A stretch of 64,000 nucleotides of DNA from Kuafuiihalomonas sp964473255. Its GTDB lineage: Bacteria > Myxococcota > Kuafuiibacteriia > Kuafuiibacteriales > Kuafuiibacteriaceae. How positions within the stretch are numbered: position 1 is the stretch's first letter; the number at the start of each line of letters is the position of its first letter. The stretch covers positions 1-64,000 of the forward strand of contig CAYYOT010000002.1 of NCBI GenBank assembly GCA_964473255.1, written 5' to 3'. The notes below the pieces were generated by a model. It did not search any database. It was not told where the DNA came from and saw only the letters and a list, made by a program, of their open reading frames with translations. Shown here one piece after another: positions 9,442-16,825 of this stretch. The position numbers and the translations under genes were made by a program.

Positions 9442-12398
9442 GATGCACCGTCCTTGTCTGGGCGCCCGATGAGTTTGAGGGTTTCGTTGACGACTAGCGG
9501 GACGGCCGCCGCTGCACCACACAGGAACCAGTCTGAGAACCCGAGTCTCGCCGTACCCAGCATGCCTCGCAGCCAAGGGACGAGCGTGCCCAGCGCCTGT
9601 AGCGCGACGCCGCCTCCGACCGCGGCCGGCAGATACGGGTTTCGGGGAAGGCGGTCGCGGTCGAAAATGGAATGAGGCTGGGACCGGCAGCTGATGGCGT
9701 GGAGCAGCTGAGCCCAGGTCAGTGCGTTGAAAGCCATCGTCTTCGAGCGGGGTCCAATGCCATAGCGACTCGCTCCCAAGCCGTAAGCGGCCAGGCCGGC
9801 GGCCGTGAGTAGGCCTCCCTCGACCGCCATCTGCCGCAAGTCCCGCCGCGTGAACATCGAGCTGGCGGAGGTTCGAGGCGGTCGCGTCATCACGTCGCTT
9901 TCCGCCGGCTCGACCGAAAGCGCGAGCTCGGGGAAGACGTCGGTCAAGAGATTGATCCATAGCAGCTGCATTGCATTCAGCGGAGGCGGGGTGCCGGCGG
10001 CGACGCTCACGGTCGTGATGAGCAGCTCGCTCGTGTTGCTAGATAGAATGAAGTGAACCGCCTTCTTGATGTCATCGTAGATGCGCCGGCCTTGTTCGAT
10101 ACCGCCCACCAGCGTCGACAGGTCGTCGTCGCCGACGACGATGTCAGCGACGTCTCGGGCTACGTCAGCGCCAGCTCGCCCCATGGCGATCCCCACATCG
10201 GCGGCCCGCAAGGCGGGACCGTCGTTGACGCCGTCGCCGGTCATGGCAACGACTTGTTCGGACTGCTGGAGGGCTTGAACGATCTGGAGCTTGTGCGCCG
10301 GACTCACGCGAGAGAACACGTCGACATGCGGGGCCAGTGAACGCAGAACGTCACGGTCGATACGATCGATACGGGTGGAGTCCAGGACCTCGAGCGTGTC
10401 CCCTTCGGCCAGGCCGATGGTCCGAGCGACGGCGAGGGCCGTCGCGCTCTGGTCGCCGGTGATCATCGTGGTGTGGATTCCGGCCCGATGGAACTTCGTC
10501 AGGAGTTCGGCCATTCCAGGGCGCGGAGGGTCGAGAACGCCGGCTAGACCGACCCAGGCGAGCGGCGCCTCCATGTGATCGAGATCCTCGATCGTCGTCG
10601 TAGCGATGCCCAGCACCCGGAGCGCCTGGCCCGCCATGCGCTCGTTGTCCGCGGTGATCCGCTGTCGATTCGCCTGGGTGAGCGGTTGGACTCGCCCCGA
10701 AGGCCCGAGGATGCGGTCGCAAAGCTCCAACACTTCGGCGGGTCGACCTTTCACGGCAACGCGAAGAGTTCCCGGCTCGGATTCGTGGACCGTAACCATG
10801 TAGTTGCGATCCTGCGTCCGCTCGAGGAGCTGGAGCCTCGGGTACCCGGCTTTGATCGCTGCCACGTCGACGCCAAAGCGACGCGCCGCCTTCACGAGCG
10901 CGACCTCGGTTGGCGTCCCGTGAAGGCTATCGTCATCGAGAGCTTCGACCTCGCTGCACAGGGTACAGAGTTCGAAAAGCTCGTTCAGGCCCGCCTGGTC
11001 CGCACGAGTCAGGGGCGCGCCATCCTTCCGCGCCAGTCCCCTTTCGTCCGCGGCGAAGAGCGTATCTCCGCACGCTGCGGCGGCGAAGGTCATGCGATTG
11101 CAGGTTATGGTGCCGGTCTTGTCGAGACAGACCGTCTGCACGGCACCGAGGCTTTCGACGGCGCTGAGCTTACGAACGAAGACGTTCCGTCGCTCGAGCT
11201 CGCGGACGCCGAGCGCGAGAGTCGTCGTGGCGACCGTAGGTAGCCCTTCGGGTACGGCGGCCACGGCCAAAGACACCGCGGTCTTCAGCGTCTCGACCAG
11301 GCTCTGACCTCGTAATAGTCCGAGGACGAACACGACGCCGCACGCCGCGGCAGATACCAACACCAGCTGAGTACCAAGGGTTTCGAGCTGAGTCTGGAGC
11401 GGAGTGGCCGGTTGCGATGCCCCCTCCGCGAGCACTTGGATCCGACCGACTTGACTCCAAGGTCCGGTGGCCACGACCACCGCGGTACCGCTGCCGCCGG
11501 TCACGACGGTTCCGCGATGAACCATACAGAGCCGGTCGGCGAGCGGCGTGCGTTCGAACGCGAGGGCTCGGATGCTCTTCGTGACCGGGTGACTCTCTCC
11601 GGTTAGGACCGACTCGTCGATGCTCAGACGATCGGACTCGAGGAGACGGGCGTCCGCGGGTACGTAGGACCCTCGCCGCAGGCGAATGATGTCGCCCGGG
11701 ACGACCTCAGGCCCTTCGACCGTTCGTTCTTCGCCGTCTCGAAGGACGACGGCGAATGGTTCGACGGCTCGGGCGAGGGCGGCCAAAGTCTTCTCGGACT
11801 GACTGTCGGTAACGAAACCGATGGCCGCGTTCAGACCCACCACGCCCATGATGAGGGCAGCGTCGAGTACGCCCCCGGTGGCGAGACTGAGCCCCGCCGA
11901 GGCCGCGAGGAGCAGAACCGGCAGGCTCTCGAACTGGTCGAGCCAGATTCGAAGCGGTCCCCGCGGCTGCGGTTGCGGGAGCGCGTTGAATCCATAGCTC
12001 TGACGCCGCTTCAAGACCTGCAGAGTCGAAAGGCCCCTCAGCGGTGCGACCTCCCACGCTTCGGTGACGTCGGCGGCGGCCATGGCGTGCCACGGCTGCT
12101 CGTGAACTACTGATTCCTGTCGTCGTTCAAGCAGCCACTCGCAGACGTCTTCCACCGAGAGCACCGCTTCGAAACGTACGAGGATGCGACCGGTCAGCGG
12201 GCTCGCACGGCACTCCTTGACCCCGGGAAGACGAAGCAACAGCCGCTCGATGCTTTGCGCGGCATCGCGGTCACGCTTTATCCGAGGGACGGCGAGGCGC
12301 ACGCGACCGCGGCACGGCGTACGTACGACCGCGACTTCGAAGGCGGCGCAGCCGACGTCAATCGACGGGTTCGAGTTCGTCCGAGGCTTGGGCCTCAT
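9438..12398 (-). CDS. P-type cation-transporting ATPase with N-terminal HMA-like domain
   Basis: This 986-residue P-type ATPase pumps cations by a phospho-aspartate cycle. In order: an HMA-like alpha/beta domain (about residues 20-110, GRVRLAVPRIK and PGVKECRASPLTG), a cation-ATPase N-terminal segment, actuator TGES (near 268), TM4 motif VPEGLP, phosphorylation site CLDKTGT (near 425), hinge TGDGVND (near 722) and C-terminal helices with NLLTDVFPELAL. VPEGLP is the signature of calcium-type (P2) pumps, whereas the HMA-like domain recalls metal pumps, so ion specificity is open. It overlaps the upstream HMA-like gene by 41 bases and the downstream metK by 4. Confidence 0.9.
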   Translation of the reverse strand: MRPKPRTNSNPSIDVGCAAFEVAVVRTPCRGRVRLAVPRIKRDRDAAQSIERLLLRLPGVKECRASPLTGRILVRFEAVLSVEDVCEWLLERRQESVVHEQPWHAMAAADVTEAWEVAPLRGLSTLQVLKRRQSYGFNALPQPQPRGPLRIWLDQFESLPVLLLAASAGLSLATGGVLDAALIMGVVGLNAAIGFVTDSQSEKTLAALARAVEPFAVVLRDGEERTVEGPEVVPGDIIRLRRGSYVPADARLLESDRLSIDESVLTGESHPVTKSIRALAFERTPLADRLCMVHRGTVVTGGSGTAVVVATGPWSQVGRIQVLAEGASQPATPLQTQLETLGTQLVLVSAAACGVVFVLGLLRGQSLVETLKTAVSLAVAAVPEGLPTVATTTLALGVRELERRNVFVRKLSAVESLGAVQTVCLDKTGTITCNRMTFAAAACGDTLFAADERGLARKDGAPLTRADQAGLNELFELCTLCSEVEALDDDSLHGTPTEVALVKAARRFGVDVAAIKAGYPRLQLLERTQDRNYMVTVHESEPGTLRVAVKGRPAEVLELCDRILGPSGRVQPLTQANRQRITADNERMAGQALRVLGIATTTIEDLDHMEAPLAWVGLAGVLDPPRPGMAELLTKFHRAGIHTTMITGDQSATALAVARTIGLAEGDTLEVLDSTRIDRIDRDVLRSLAPHVDVFSRVSPAHKLQIVQALQQSEQVVAMTGDGVNDGPALRAADVGIAMGRAGADVARDVADIVVGDDDLSTLVGGIEQGRRIYDDIKKAVHFILSSNTSELLITTVSVAAGTPPPLNAMQLLWINLLTDVFPELALSVEPAESDVMTRPPRTSASSMFTRRDLRQMAVEGGLLTAAGLAAYGLGASRYGIGPRSKTMAFNALTWAQLLHAISCRSQPHSIFDRDRLPRNPYLPAAVGGGVALQALGTLVPWLRGMLGTARLGFSDWFLCGAAAAVPLVVNETLKLIGRPDKDGAS

Positions 12399-12870
12399 CC
12401 TCGATCCCCAGGCGGGCCCGCGACAGCGACAGGACTCCGAGCGCCAGTCCGAACAGACTCGTCGCCGGCCCGAAGACTCGACCCCGCAAGACCTGAAAGC
12501 CCGCGGCGAGCATGAGGCCGCCGGCGGCCGCCGACTTCAGATCGAGCACGCCGCGGCTCGTCGTCCGCACCACGCGGTCGAGGTCGACCATTCGGCGGTC
12601 GAGCGCGCGGAGCGCGGCCCCCACTTCTTCTTCTTTCGGCTTCAGCTGGAAGATCTCGCGGCTTTCGACAAAGTCACTGAGGTCAGCCAGATCTCCCTCA
12701 TGCCGCAAGAGGACGCTGCCGGTTCGTAGATTCACGCGCATTTCGCGCAGGGGCGGCCAGTCTTCGAGGCTGGCGCGCATCTTCGTGAAGAAGGCCTCGT
12801 CTCCTTTTCGATCCGGCAAGCGCAGGCGGACGCGACCCGGCAAGACATGCACGACCGTCGCTCGGATCAT
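12358..12870 (-). CDS. HMA-like domain protein with two C-terminal helices
   Basis: This predicted 170-residue protein begins with an HMA-like fold (VVHVLPGRVRLRLPD, then LREMRVNLRTGSVLLRHEG) lacking the CxxC metal-binding pair, as in the HMA2-type family found beside P-type ATPases. A charged middle is followed by two hydrophobic segments (SAAAGGLMLAAGF and SLFGLALGVLSL), suggesting membrane attachment. ATG at 12870 overlaps the stop of the upstream gene (ATGA); a longer open frame upstream is not used. The same N-terminal module occurs at the start of the ATPase encoded next, so the two probably act together at the pump. Function in detail is unknown. Confidence 0.75.
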   Translation of the reverse strand: MIRATVVHVLPGRVRLRLPDRKGDEAFFTKMRASLEDWPPLREMRVNLRTGSVLLRHEGDLADLSDFVESREIFQLKPKEEEVGAALRALDRRMVDLDRVVRTTSRGVLDLKSAAAGGLMLAAGFQVLRGRVFGPATSLFGLALGVLSLSRARLGIEDEAQASDELEPVD

Positions 12871-13142
12871 GCGCTCTGCTCCGTCTTGGTTTGGTGGGCT
12901 TCGGTGCTGGTGGGGCGGGCCTCGTTCTTGAGCTCTTCCCGCACTTCGGCCAGCGTATCGTCGACGTCCTCGGCCAGTTCTGCGGCAGCCTCCTTCGCCC
13001 GCTCGAACGCAACGACGGTGGCCTTCAGCGTCGACTTCGTAAGCGGACGTAGGTACGGCCCTATCGACGGCGCAAAGACGCGGGCGACCCAGCCCGCTCC
13101 CAATCCCAGCGTCAGTCCAATCAGCAGACTCTTGCGTTCCAT
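12867..13142 (-). CDS. DUF5132-like small membrane protein
   Basis: This 91-residue protein has an N-terminal hydrophobic helix (LLIGLTLGLGAGWVARVF) and a long amphipathic acidic helix (AFERAKEAAAELAEDVDDTLAEVREEL). The pattern, with PYLRPLTKSTLKATVVAFERAKE followed by a Glu/Asp-rich stretch, resembles DUF5132 proteins, which are typically encoded beside HMA-like and cation ATPase genes. ATG at 13142 gives a normal N-terminus (MERKSLL). It is the first gene of the four-gene minus-strand unit and overlaps the second in ATGA. It may be an accessory subunit of the ATPase. Confidence 0.65.
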   Translation of the reverse strand: MERKSLLIGLTLGLGAGWVARVFAPSIGPYLRPLTKSTLKATVVAFERAKEAAAELAEDVDDTLAEVREELKNEARPTSTEAHQTKTEQSA

Positions 13143-13369
13143 GTGTGCGCTCCCGGGCCTGATGACCCGCAGTCGAAGCGTGCATTCGACGTACCACTGG
13201 GCTGGGTTCGATCCGTCCCGGCGCTGGCGGGGTGATGTGGCGGCAGGGTGACGGGGTCGCACCGAGTGCGGTTACCGCGATCGCATCAGTCGACGTCGGC
13301 GCAGCTTTGTCGCGAAAGAACGTCGTGCGTCGTTGCGGAGACCGGACGCCGAGCCACCCGAGGAACAGC

Positions 13370-14011
13370 TCAGAGGTCGTAGCGCTTGCGTTTGCGCCAC
13401 AACGTGGCTCGGCTGATGCCGAGCGCCTCCGCGGCCCGTCCGACGTGGCCCTTCGACTCCTCGAGGGCCAAGGCGATCCGGGTTCGCTCGCCGGCCGACG
13501 CCGCCGTCGATAGGTCGGTGCCAATGTTGGGGTCCATCTTCAGGACCTCGATGCCGCCGAGGAACGAGCCGTTTTCATCAAAGAACGCTCGGCCCGTTTT
13601 GCGGACGGGGATGTCGCTCCCGTGTCGACCGTACATGTGGATGGGAACGTTGCGGACCTCGCCGTGCTCGCTGATTCCGCAGCCCCTCATGCAGCTCACG
13701 CAGCGATTGGCCTTGAGACAGTACTGTCCGAGCACCTCATCGGCTCGGTAACCCAGCAGGCGCTCTGCACCCGCGCTCCAAAAGATGATGTTGCGGTCCT
13801 GGTCTACGACGAACACCGCCTCGTCGAGGAGGCCGCCGAGAGCCAAGAAGGCTTCCTGAATGCCGACTTGATTGAAGATCCGCTCGAGCGGTCCCCGTGC
13901 AGCGGCCGGTGCGGGAACGCTCGTCGCCGGGTCGCGTTCTGAAGAAGCTGGCGGCGAGACCCGCCCATCCGACTCGAGCATGGTTTCAGCATCGTCTTGT
14001 ACTGGTCTCAC
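13370..14011 (-). CDS. PAS-Fis transcriptional regulator with cysteine cluster
   Basis: This 213-residue regulator has a PAS sensor domain (about residues 50-155; DEAVFVVDQDRNIIFWSAGA) and a Fis-type helix-turn-helix at the C-terminus (residues 180-213; AAEALGISRATLWRKRKRY). The PAS domain carries Cys98, Cys104, Cys107 and Cys111 (C-x5-C-x2-C-x3-C), plausible for a metal, Fe-S or thiol/polysulfide sensor. The AAA+ sigma-54-activating domain usually found between such parts is absent, so it probably binds DNA without opening sigma-54 promoters. It is divergent from the sulfur module, and the intergenic region holds a strong inverted repeat. GTG at 14011 or ATG at 13981 may be the start. Confidence 0.85.
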   Translation of the reverse strand: MRPVQDDAETMLESDGRVSPPASSERDPATSVPAPAAARGPLERIFNQVGIQEAFLALGGLLDEAVFVVDQDRNIIFWSAGAERLLGYRADEVLGQYCLKANRCVSCMRGCGISEHGEVRNVPIHMYGRHGSDIPVRKTGRAFFDENGSFLGGIEVLKMDPNIGTDLSTAASAGERTRIALALEESKGHVGRAAEALGISRATLWRKRKRYDL

Positions 14012-14046
14012 GGCTGTGACTACCGTTTCATAAGTGACCTAGAGGT

Positions 14047-14074
14047 TGCAACACCCCTGACCAATGGTGTTGCA
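14047..14074. promoter_or_regulatory. Inverted repeat between the PAS-Fis regulator and the sulfur carrier genes
   Basis: TGCAACACC (14047-14055) and GGTGTTGCA (14066-14074) are perfect 9 bp arms with a 10 bp spacer, in the 144 bp between divergent genes. Size and position fit a dimeric regulator's operator, the obvious candidate being the PAS-Fis protein. GTTGC half-sites recur near 15060-15090 upstream of the Fe-S/NrfD gene. A hairpin with no other role is the alternative. Confidence 0.5.
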
Positions 14075-14155
14075 TCGATCGAACGGCAGTGCAGAGTCCG
14101 AGGCCTGTCGAATGCCTCGGAAGCCAGGCCGAAAACGCGAAAAGGTAGTTCTTTC

Positions 14156-14596
14156 ATGGAGATCGATATCACAGGCTGGGGACTGGCCCTCGCTGGCGGG
14201 GTGCTCATCGGCACGGCCGCCACCATCCTCCTCTATTTCAACCATCGCACCTGCGGGATCAGCGGCATGTTTCACGCGATGATCGGTCTGCACGAACCGG
14301 TCGGTGAGCGGTGGTGGCGGACGGCGTTCGTGGCCGGCGTGATCGGCGGGGGGATGCTGGTCTACAGCGTGGAGCCGGGTCGGTTCGCCGCCGGGCCGTC
14401 TTCGAACGTTGCCTATCTCATAGCGGCCGGCCTGTTCACGGGTGTCGGTACCCGGATGGCGAACGGCTGCACGAGCGGTCACGGGGTGTGCGGCATCAGT
14501 CGCCTCTCGGGTCGCTCGATCGTGGCGACGCTGATCTACATCGGTTTCGGTGCGGCCACGGTGGTCGCGCTGCGGGCCTTGGGAATCACGTCGTGA
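14156..14596 (+). CDS. YeeE/YedE family sulfur-compound transporter, N-terminal half protein
   Basis: This 146-residue membrane protein has about four helices and the family motif NGCTSGHGVCGISRLS (about residues 103-118), whose cysteines contact thiosulfate in TsuA-type carriers. In TsuA this motif is repeated in a single longer chain; here the second half is encoded by the next gene. ATG at 14156 follows AAAGG; the frame upstream is open but not used. The stop overlaps the next start in GTGA. Next to a Soe-like enzyme it probably moves a reduced sulfur compound (thiosulfate, sulfite or sulfide-level sulfur) across the inner membrane; the exact substrate is unknown. Confidence 0.85.
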   Translation: MEIDITGWGLALAGGVLIGTAATILLYFNHRTCGISGMFHAMIGLHEPVGERWWRTAFVAGVIGGGMLVYSVEPGRFAAGPSSNVAYLIAAGLFTGVGTRMANGCTSGHGVCGISRLSGRSIVATLIYIGFGAATVVALRALGITS

Positions 14597-15003
14597 GGAA
14601 CCTCAGCGCGTTCATTTCCGGCTTGGTCTTCGGACTAGGACTGGCCATCTCCGGCATGACCATTCCGGCGAAGGTGATCGGCTTTCTCGACTTCTTCGGC
14701 GACTGGGACCCGACGCTCAGCTTCGTCATGGGCGGGGCCGTGCTCGTGCACATGACGACCCGTCGCTGGGTTCTTGCCCACGGCGTGAAAGAGCCGGGAC
14801 TCATCACCTGGCAAGTCGATCGCAGGCTGGTCGTTGGCTCGGCCCTTTTCGGAATCGGCTGGGGTATGGCTGGCTGGTGTCCTGGTCCGGCCATCGCCAC
14901 GCTCGGCACGATGACTCCCGACATCTTGATCTTCATCGCCGCGATGGGCGCAGGCATGGTGGGCTGGAACGAGTTCCAGTCCCGCTTTCCCACGGTTCGA
15001 TAG
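14593..15003 (+). CDS. YeeE/YedE family transporter, C-terminal half protein (DUF6691-like)
   Basis: This 136-residue membrane protein of about four helices has the motif GWGMAGWCPGPA (about residues 94-105), the counterpart of the N-x-C-x-S-G motif in the other half. GTG at 14593 overlaps the preceding stop, so equal synthesis of both halves is likely, as expected for a two-chain carrier. The first helix (FISGLVFGLGLAISGMT) is typical of the family. Conserved cysteine at the WCPGP position suggests the same sulfur-handling mechanism. A 170 bp gap separates it from the oxidoreductase genes. Confidence 0.85.
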   Translation: MRNLSAFISGLVFGLGLAISGMTIPAKVIGFLDFFGDWDPTLSFVMGGAVLVHMTTRRWVLAHGVKEPGLITWQVDRRLVVGSALFGIGWGMAGWCPGPAIATLGTMTPDILIFIAAMGAGMVGWNEFQSRFPTVR

Positions 15004-15172
15004 CTAGCTTTCGTCCAATCCAGTGAGGGAGGGTCGAGCCCCCGTAAAAAGTACTGAGTTGCGAAACTGATTCGTGGTTGCGTGCATGAAACCGTGCTGG
15101 TGGCGGGTGTGTACTTTCCGCATCGAACCAGGCTAATCAGCCTTATCCTTATCGTTTCCGCGGTTCTGGTTC

Positions 15173-16816
15173 ATGACTAACTTCGGCTTCATCATCAACA
15201 ACCGAACCTGCATCGGGTGTCACGCATGCTCGACCGCTTGCAAGAGCGAAAACGATGTACCTCTGGGTGTTTACCGTACGTGGGTTAAGTATACCGAGGT
15301 CGGAACGTATCCCGACGTTCGTCGCAACTTCCAGGTCACCCGCTGCAACCATTGTGCGAACCCTCCCTGCGTTCGTATCTGTCCGGTCACGGCGATGTAC
15401 CAGCGCGACGATGGCATCGTCGAATTCGATCCCGACGTCTGCATTGGCTGTAAAGCTTGCTTGCAGGCCTGCCCTTATGACGCCATTCACGTCGATCCCG
15501 ACTCGGGAACGGCAGCGAAGTGTCACTACTGCTCACATCGGACCGACCTCGGACTCGAGCCGGCGTGCGTCGTCGTCTGCCCCGAGCATGCGATCGTGGC
15601 TGGCGACCTCGACGATCCGGATTCCGAGATAAGCCGAGTGCTGGCCAAAGAGCAGGTCAGCGTCCGGAAGCCGGAGCAGGGGACGGGTCCGAAGCTATTC
15701 TACATCGAGGGCAACGACTACGCGCTGGTTCCAACGGCGGGCCAACGCAGCCCCGATACGTTTCTCTGGGCCGATGTGATCGAGCCGGCGAACGGTAGCT
15801 CCAATGGGCATGCGGCCCGAGCTTCCACCCGCAACGCCTCGAGCGGTGTGGCGTTGCGTGAACCTCAGGAACAGGGTCACCCCAAGCGGGGCCCGATCCA
15901 GTTCGCGCCCGGACGCACGGCCGAGCACATGGTGCAAACCAGCTACAACGCTCAGCACGAAGTGCCCTGGCATTGGCCCGTGCCCGCCTATCTCGTCACC
16001 AAGGGGATCGCAGGAGGTATCTACCTGATCCTCGCGCTCGGCATCCTCACCGGTTCGTTTCCCGCTCACGGACCAACGCTGACCATCGGGCTGCTGACCA
16101 GCCTGGCCTTCATCGGTCTGACTACGGTGCTTCTCGTCTACGACCTCGAACGGCCCGAGCGTTTTCTTCGGATCCTCCTTCGTCCCCAGTGGCGGAGCTG
16201 GCTGGTCCGGGGAGCGGTTCTGCTCGTGTCGTTCTCTTTGGTGTTGACGGTCCAGTCTCTCGCCGAGCTTGCGGTCTGGATGGGTTGGGTCGATCCGACT
16301 CCAGTCGAGGGGTTGCGAACTTTGGCCTTCGCCGTCGGCGGTCTGCTGGGATTCGGGGTCATCGTTTATACGGCTTTCCTGTTCGGTCAGGCCGAAGGAC
16401 GGGATCTTTGGCAGAGCAGCCTGCTGCCCGTCCATCTGGTGGTGCAAGCCCTCGTGGTGGGCTCTGCCGCCCTGCTCTTGATTTCCGGATTTACGGACGT
16501 GCCGCCCGAAGTCTCGGGGGCGAGTATCCTGATATTCTCGTCGTCGATCGTCGCTGACCTCCTCATGACGCTATTCGGGGAGTTCGGAATGCCCCACGGG
16601 ACGGACGTCGCGGGAGCGGCCGCGCACGACATTCGACAAGGGCGTTACGCATCGCACTTTTGGCTCGGCTCGGTCGTAGTGGGCCACGTCTTGCCCCTAT
16701 TGATGCTGGCCCTCCTTCCCGCCTCCGTCATGGTGGCGGCGCTAGCGGCGATAGTAGGCCTCTACGCCTTCGAGTATGCCTTCGTCATGGCGCCCCAGCA
16801 CGTGCCCAATAGCTGA
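15173..16816 (+). CDS. Fused 4Fe-4S / NrfD membrane subunit of a molybdoenzyme complex
   Basis: This 547-residue protein joins two subunits that are usually separate. Residues 1-190 carry four ferredoxin-type cysteine motifs: CIGCHACSTAC, CNHCANPPCVRIC, CIGCKACLQAC and CHYC-x11-CVVVC, as in PsrB/SoeB electron-transfer subunits. After a low-complexity linker (about 200-255), residues 260-547 form an NrfD/PsrC/SoeC-type integral membrane domain of about eight helices that exchanges electrons with quinone. There is no signal peptide, so the Fe-S part stays in the cytoplasm, matching the catalytic subunit encoded 9 bases downstream. The fusion would fix a 1:1 ratio. Sulfite oxidation feeding the quinone pool is the favoured role; polysulfide or another oxoanion remains possible. 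Confidence 0.88.
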   Translation: MTNFGFIINNRTCIGCHACSTACKSENDVPLGVYRTWVKYTEVGTYPDVRRNFQVTRCNHCANPPCVRICPVTAMYQRDDGIVEFDPDVCIGCKACLQACPYDAIHVDPDSGTAAKCHYCSHRTDLGLEPACVVVCPEHAIVAGDLDDPDSEISRVLAKEQVSVRKPEQGTGPKLFYIEGNDYALVPTAGQRSPDTFLWADVIEPANGSSNGHAARASTRNASSGVALREPQEQGHPKRGPIQFAPGRTAEHMVQTSYNAQHEVPWHWPVPAYLVTKGIAGGIYLILALGILTGSFPAHGPTLTIGLLTSLAFIGLTTVLLVYDLERPERFLRILLRPQWRSWLVRGAVLLVSFSLVLTVQSLAELAVWMGWVDPTPVEGLRTLAFAVGGLLGFGVIVYTAFLFGQAEGRDLWQSSLLPVHLVVQALVVGSAALLLISGFTDVPPEVSGASILIFSSSIVADLLMTLFGEFGMPHGTDVAGAAAHDIRQGRYASHFWLGSVVVGHVLPLLMLALLPASVMVAALAAIVGLYAFEYAFVMAPQHVPNS

Positions 16817-16825
16817 GGAACGCAG

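Noticed and set aside
12871..13524. N-terminal extension of the HMA-like frame to 388 residues
   Set aside because: It reads the DUF5132-like gene and intergenic DNA in another frame and is Arg-rich. ATG at 12870 overlaps the upstream stop.
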